Source: an uncultured Butyricimonas sp.
Lineage (GTDB): Bacteria; Bacteroidota; Bacteroidia; Bacteroidales; Marinifilaceae
DNA: 64,000 nt
Assembly (NCBI GenBank): GCA_944321845.1
Contig: CALUMT010000010.1
Location: 84,783 to 148,782 of the forward strand
Reading direction: 5' to 3'
Shown here: one piece after another, positions 59,886-64,000 of the stretch
How the letters are laid out: each line of letters starts with the position of its first letter
How positions within the stretch are numbered: position 1 is the first letter of the stretch
The notes under the pieces: generated by a model
What the model saw: only the letters and a program-made list of their open reading frames with translations
What the model was told of the DNA's origin: nothing
The model's database searches: none
Made by a program: the position numbers and the translations under genes

Positions 59886-60562
59886 TTTTCTTTCTTTTTA
59901 GCCAATATTTCCTTCTCTATCATCGGTAGAGAAGCTACAAACTTATCAAACCGAACTTTGCCCATACGATTATATAGGGCTTTCCCCAACTGATACACCT
60001 TGGTTTGCAACAACTCTGGCATATAGCCGTTAGGGTTAGTATCTGCATGGCTGGCGTTCTCAATAGCTTTCAGCATCAGAGGCAGATATTTGATGTAGTA
60101 ATATCCGCCTTTTTCTATGTTGTCAAGCTCCCGTTTAGCATCTTGTGCTGTAGTGATGTTCAATCCCTTGAGGTCAGCACGCTTATGATATAGAAGCCAG
60201 ATCTCTATGCACGGATTACTAATAACTAGATGTCTGTTGCCCTTCTGATTACAGAAGGCATGAAGTTCTTCTATCTGTTCCTGAGGCCACTTGTCCTTAT
60301 CTATCACGCACCACAGAGTGTCGCCATAATCTGCATCTAACTGGTTCTCGTTAATATAACCCTCAACACGAGCTAACACTTTTGATGGAGCCGAACCTTC
60401 ACCATTCTCAATAATATCAACCTTAATGCGGTCTATCCCGTCAAAAAGACGAAAGTAGTCTGGCTCGCGCTCCGAACCTTCGCAAGCTATGGCAAAGAGC
60501 GAGTAGTCACGTACCTTTTCCTGCGGGACATCCCTAGTATAGCCTCTTACCTTGAACCCCAT
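59882..60562 (-). CDS. RloB-like TOPRIM-related protein
   Basis: The 226-residue protein has the RloB-family layout: ACEGSEREPDYFRLF near residue 27 (acidic catalytic candidate E28), LWCVIDKDKW (D-x-D pair near 88-90) and SNPCIEIWLLYH near 115. RloB is a predicted TOPRIM-like nuclease found with an RloA ATPase next to restriction systems and in AbiL-type abortive infection modules. It lies 3 nt after rloA and overlaps the MBL 2 gene by 4 nt. Confidence 0.88.
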   Translation of the reverse strand: MGFKVRGYTRDVPQEKVRDYSLFAIACEGSEREPDYFRLFDGIDRIKVDIIENGEGSAPSKVLARVEGYINENQLDADYGDTLWCVIDKDKWPQEQIEELHAFCNQKGNRHLVISNPCIEIWLLYHKRADLKGLNITTAQDAKRELDNIEKGGYYYIKYLPLMLKAIENASHADTNPNGYMPELLQTKVYQLGKALYNRMGKVRFDKFVASLPMIEKEILAKKKEK

Positions 60563-60565
60563 ACG

Positions 60566-61915
60566 CTACTCCCAATTTAATTCGTTCAACTTGGCTAAGA
60601 AAGGGATAGCCCCGAACCGTCCGTTCAGATACCCCTTCTCTATATTCAAATCTGTGCGAGGCTTGAACTCATCAAGCGTATAAATGTGAGTGTTCTGTGT
60701 TTCGCGGTCTTTCTCAGTAAACCAGATTTCATCATTGCGGAAAATATTGCCATTAAGCAGCCCAGCATCGTGGGTTGTGAAAATCAGCTGGCCTTTCATG
60801 TTTTTGTCGGTTACTATACGCTCTACTAGTGCCTTTACCAATGAAGGATGCAGACTGCGATCCAGTTCATCAATAATGTATGTTTTGGTCATCCCATTCA
60901 CCTCCTGAACCACGGGCAAAAAGTCAAATATACGCTGCGTACCGTCAGACTCTTCTTTCAATTCAAAGTCGTAATTACCGGCACTAACTTTATGTACAGA
61001 CTTAATTCTACGGACAAAGTATTTGTCTCCTTCGCGTCTGATACTTATAGTAAATGCGCTGGCTTCCACCATAGCTTCCATGTCTTTGTCGGGGGTTTTA
61101 GAAAGTTTCCTTACAATCTTTTCTACGCCCTGCACCAACTCTGGCCATTCGGAGATGCTCATTTTGAACGACTCCAAGTCTTCATCCTTGAGCATCAATT
61201 CATCTATACCCAAATCCAATGCAGTAATCAACTTTTCCGACTGTTGCTTGAATAAAGGATTAGAATATCGGTTGTCGAAGATGGAGGTAGAATGGGTTTC
61301 TGGATAAATCACATGCATCTGAGTTACAATCCACATATAGGCATCCTTCATTTGCGCCTCCTTGACAACATCATATTTTGAAAGTAGTAGTTCGTTGCCC
61401 TTCAGGATATTCTCTTCCAATAGTGAAACCAACATTTTGTTCTTTGCATCCCCTTTCTTTGTTGGTAGCAATGAAATCTTAGTTTTTCCCGTTGTCGGAT
61501 CACTCTTTCGTTCGAAGATACACTTAGGCGTTCTTTTGGTTGAGTATAGCCATTCTTCTACACAAGTACCACTGCAATAGCTTACACCATAGGAATACTG
61601 ATCACTCGCAGTCTTGAACTCAATTTCGAGAGTCACTGGTTCTTTCGCACCTGTATATTTGTTGGCATCACGCGACGCAGCAGGGGGCAAGGTTCCATGA
61701 ACCACCATTGCCTGAAGCCGACCTATTGCTCTGATAAGACAAGATTTACCTGCACCATTTGCGCCGTAGATGACTGCAGTGCGCAACACAGAAACGCCAG
61801 AGGCATCATTATGCAAATGCCATTCGTTTCGTCGTACATTTTGAGAGGGCAACATATTGAACTCCGTCTCCTGTCCATAAGACCTGAAATTCGTAATTAC
61901 AAATCTAATAAGCAT
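60566..61915 (-). CDS. RloA-like AAA (ABC-type) ATPase
   Basis: The 449-residue SMC/ABC-type ATPase has the N-terminal MLIRFVITNFRSYG, Walker A GANGAGKS at 51-58, a middle region with coil, signature-like EESDGTQRIFDFLP, Walker B TYIIDELDRSLHP and the H-loop LIFTTHDAGLL. This is the RloA/AbiLi class of defence ATPases. It is the first gene of the operon behind a good promoter, so its levels and those of all downstream products should be set together. Confidence 0.9.
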   Translation of the reverse strand: MLIRFVITNFRSYGQETEFNMLPSQNVRRNEWHLHNDASGVSVLRTAVIYGANGAGKSCLIRAIGRLQAMVVHGTLPPAASRDANKYTGAKEPVTLEIEFKTASDQYSYGVSYCSGTCVEEWLYSTKRTPKCIFERKSDPTTGKTKISLLPTKKGDAKNKMLVSLLEENILKGNELLLSKYDVVKEAQMKDAYMWIVTQMHVIYPETHSTSIFDNRYSNPLFKQQSEKLITALDLGIDELMLKDEDLESFKMSISEWPELVQGVEKIVRKLSKTPDKDMEAMVEASAFTISIRREGDKYFVRRIKSVHKVSAGNYDFELKEESDGTQRIFDFLPVVQEVNGMTKTYIIDELDRSLHPSLVKALVERIVTDKNMKGQLIFTTHDAGLLNGNIFRNDEIWFTEKDRETQNTHIYTLDEFKPRTDLNIEKGYLNGRFGAIPFLAKLNELNWE

Positions 61916-61938
61916 AAACTCATCTATTAGTTTTGATG

Positions 61939-61968
61939 CAAAAATACGCTTTTTCCGTTATAATACAA
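61939..61968 (-). promoter_or_regulatory. Promoter of the six-gene defence operon
   Basis: On the minus strand ATTG (-33, TTG at 61966-61968), a 19-bp spacer and TATTTTTG (61939-61946) fit the Bacteroidetes consensus well, 23 nt before the rloA ATG. Upstream, at 62086-62113, ATACACA and TGTGTAT form a spaced inverted repeat that could be an operator or the ISP gene terminator. Confidence 0.75.
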
Positions 61969-62144
61969 TAAATATCTTGTGTTTTTTAATAATATTTATT
62001 CACCTAAGACGAGTATTTCGTAATATAAAGAATGTCTTGATAAACTTGGTAACATAAAAGTATGTCATCTTACTAAAGGTGAACTATACACAAAAAACAT
62101 GCAAACTGTGTATTTCTTTTCTTGACAGCTTGTTTTATGTAATG

Positions 62145-64000
62145 TTAAATATGAAGTATTGGTAATGAATTTACTATATCTACCGTCTGACAAGAGAGCA
62201 TAATCACCGATAGGAGCAAGTCAAGGATATAACGAGGTTGTTCGTGTTCTCGTGACCAGGCGTTGGGATCATTTTTGATTTGAGATGCTTTGTCGATGGT
62301 TACGGCATAACGTTCCATTATCCATTCGATGGCAGACTTGCCATTAACGATATACTCGTAGGCTTTGAGCGGAATGTTCTCAATAGTGATATGGCTGTTG
62401 TAAATGATGCGTGTCTTGTCAGCTATGAGCTTTCCGTTTTCGTCACGCACTTTGGCAAAGCGCATCTTTTCCACGGCGAAGTATTGGTATGTTTCTTCTG
62501 TCCACTCGTCCTGCCAAATGTCAATGTCTCCCGTAACAACTACACCGAGTGTACGTTGTGCCTGCGCCGACATTTCCGAATAAGCGACTGCGCCTTGTTC
62601 TGTAGCAGGAATATTGATGCCTTGCTCATAGTTTAAATGTAAGTCGGCCAGTTCCTTGCCGGCTTTATAAAAAGCCATAAAGTCCTGTACGTTATCCACT
62701 ATAGGAATGCGTGGCAATGACTTTTTCAAGTCATCGGCGAAGCGTTCACGATATTGTGGCGAATGAAGCAATCCATACACATAGTAGAAAATATGTTCTT
62801 TAGTGATGGCCTTTGTTCCACCGAAGCGGTTACGGACTTCTTTCAGAATCCAGTCAGTTATTCCGTCACGCCGAATATATTTGGTAGTTTCCGCATCATC
62901 AAAAAGTGTAGCTTGGGGATTCTTGTTTTCCTCATACCAATATAATGGGTAGAACTGGCAATTAAATTGCAACTGATAATCAGGAATATAATGAGTAACT
63001 ATAGTTGAAGCATCCTTATTAGAACCTTTTCCATTTACGCATAATATAACCTTGTCCGTATTCAGCGGGAACAAATCTTTACATTGCCCTGGGCTTTCTA
63101 TCAGACTTGGAGAATAATATAAGTTTGTCACACAGAAAGGCCTATACGAACATTCCATAAGTCTTTCCCTTTCAAACTTTAGTAAAGTTCCACGCGACAA
63201 GAAATTTTTTAATGAACGAGTCCAACTTACTTTAGTTGTATCAGTATCTATGAATGATTCGACAGACAACGCCTTTTCTTGTGATTTTATTGTTTGAAAT
63301 TTGCGGCATTGAGCATTATAATTATTAATCAAGTAATTAATATTGTCGTCCAATTGCGAATTAGAAAAATTATTAACCCAAACATCTCGACCTGTGGCTA
63401 CTGCTGGTCCATTATGATTAAAAACGCTAACACCTTTTTTATCAAACAACGGTATTAGATTATCAAATACTCCATCACGTTGATTTATCCAATCAGCCTT
63501 ATCATTAGGAGTGATGATCTGCCATTCCAATTTCTGCGAAGAAATGGAACGGAAATCTTTTACTAGTTTGAGCTTCTGCTCACGAGTGAGGTAATCACCT
63601 ATGTCATGATAATGGATAACTGCTTTTTGTCCTTTTTTTGCCGGATTTTTGACAAGGAAAGTTATGGCGATAGGAGTACGAGAACCGCTACCAAAAATTT
63701 TGCCCCCCTCTTTACGGGATAATTCTCCGGAAGTACGCTGATTTCCACGCAAATTCAGTACATAAACAGAGGTAAATTCTTCCTCTATACATCTGCGCAT
63801 ACCATCCTGACCAATACCATCAAGCCATGCACCATTGCTTATGAATGCTACAATACCTCCTTCATTTTGTGGTATACGGTCAGAAGCCCACCGAAATGCT
63901 TTCACATAACTGTCGTAAGTTGATTTACTAAGTCCTGCTAAACTTCTTTTTGTATAAGTTTCACTCAGTCTCTTTTCCATAGCTGGATATACAGTATTTT
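62145..64000 (-). CDS. Type ISP-like restriction-modification enzyme, C-terminal part
   Basis: About 618 codons are visible to the window edge with no stop upstream of ATG 63980, so the frame continues beyond. The edge sequence NTVYPAMEKRLSETYTKRS and then EGGIVAFISNGAWLDGIGQDGMRRCIEEEF match the part of Type ISP enzymes just after the NPPY methyltransferase motif. TRD-like and terminal motifs follow (ILDLLLSVIMLSCQTVDIVNSLP). Type ISP enzymes fuse nuclease, helicase, methyltransferase and target recognition in one chain; the first parts must lie outside. It lies 229 bp upstream of the rloA gene. Confidence 0.85.
   Translation of the reverse strand, partial: NTVYPAMEKRLSETYTKRSLAGLSKSTYDSYVKAFRWASDRIPQNEGGIVAFISNGAWLDGIGQDGMRRCIEEEFTSVYVLNLRGNQRTSGELSRKEGGKIFGSGSRTPIAITFLVKNPAKKGQKAVIHYHDIGDYLTREQKLKLVKDFRSISSQKLEWQIITPNDKADWINQRDGVFDNLIPLFDKKGVSVFNHNGPAVATGRDVWVNNFSNSQLDDNINYLINNYNAQCRKFQTIKSQEKALSVESFIDTDTTKVSWTRSLKNFLSRGTLLKFERERLMECSYRPFCVTNLYYSPSLIESPGQCKDLFPLNTDKVILCVNGKGSNKDASTIVTHYIPDYQLQFNCQFYPLYWYEENKNPQATLFDDAETTKYIRRDGITDWILKEVRNRFGGTKAITKEHIFYYVYGLLHSPQYRERFADDLKKSLPRIPIVDNVQDFMAFYKAGKELADLHLNYEQGINIPATEQGAVAYSEMSAQAQRTLGVVVTGDIDIWQDEWTEETYQYFAVEKMRFAKVRDENGKLIADKTRIIYNSHITIENIPLKAYEYIVNGKSAIEWIMERYAVTIDKASQIKNDPNAWSREHEQPRYILDLLLSVIMLSCQTVDIVNSLPILHI

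Overview
The window reads as chromosomal DNA of a Bacteroidales bacterium, most likely family Odoribacteraceae (Butyricimonas or Odoribacter type). Reasons: a long insertion-type MraY, a Bacteroidetes FtsL-like protein, a PASTA-tailed FtsI and a DUF2723 protein; weak or absent Shine-Dalgarno sequences; many -7 boxes of the Bacteroidetes form TAnnTTTG; and a cysteate synthase gene, expected in sulfonolipid-making members of the phylum. The genus is an inference.

Layout. 1-1431 is the N-terminal part of a DUF2723 membrane protein on the minus strand, cut by the window edge. 1612-1832 holds tRNA-Gln and tRNA-Leu. 1923-7180 encodes a MATE exporter, a CPA2-type cation/proton antiporter and a glutamine synthetase. 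7320-23613 is a complete dcw cluster (mraZ, rsmH, ftsL-like, ftsI, murE, mraY, murD, ftsW, murG, murC, ftsQ, ftsA) ending in two tandem, divergent ftsZ genes. It is preceded by a three-box MraZ operator. 23667-29106 carries a DEAD-box RNA helicase, engB, xseA, xseB and dacB.

29154-36347 (minus strand) carries a DUF5684 protein, a MarR-controlled tripartite EmrA/EmrB/TolC export operon with two matching 23-bp operator-like palindromes, and dnaK. 36855-40652 is a polytopic glycosyltransferase with a TPR tail plus a GT2 polyprenyl-phosphate sugar synthase. Then come cysteate synthase, a YihY protein, a START-like protein, an LptF/LptG permease, fmt, pbpC, a YhcH sugar protein, a serine hydrolase, a CGGC protein and a secreted GH2 beta-galactosidase (minus strand). 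Between the CGGC gene and the beta-galactosidase is an unusual inverted and tandem repeat element (51103-51233).

From about 54706 to the right edge the content changes. The boundary is a 19-bp piece identical in form to the 3' end of a tRNA (T-loop, T-stem and acceptor half), followed by what looks like the original tRNA terminator. This is the expected scar of an element integrated into a tRNA gene. The island interior is more A+T-rich by eye. It carries a tightly packed six-gene minus-strand operon from one good promoter: RloA-type ATPase, RloB-type TOPRIM-like protein, ComEC-like metallo-beta-lactamase (MBL) protein, small membrane protein, second MBL protein, and one polypeptide fusing E2-like, E1-like and JAB/JAMM domains with all key motifs intact. 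Upstream lies the C-terminal part of a Type ISP-like restriction-modification enzyme that continues past the window end. This is the best candidate for an unusual defence system: an RloAB (AbiL-like) pair joined to a ubiquitin-like conjugation and deconjugation protein and two MBL proteins.
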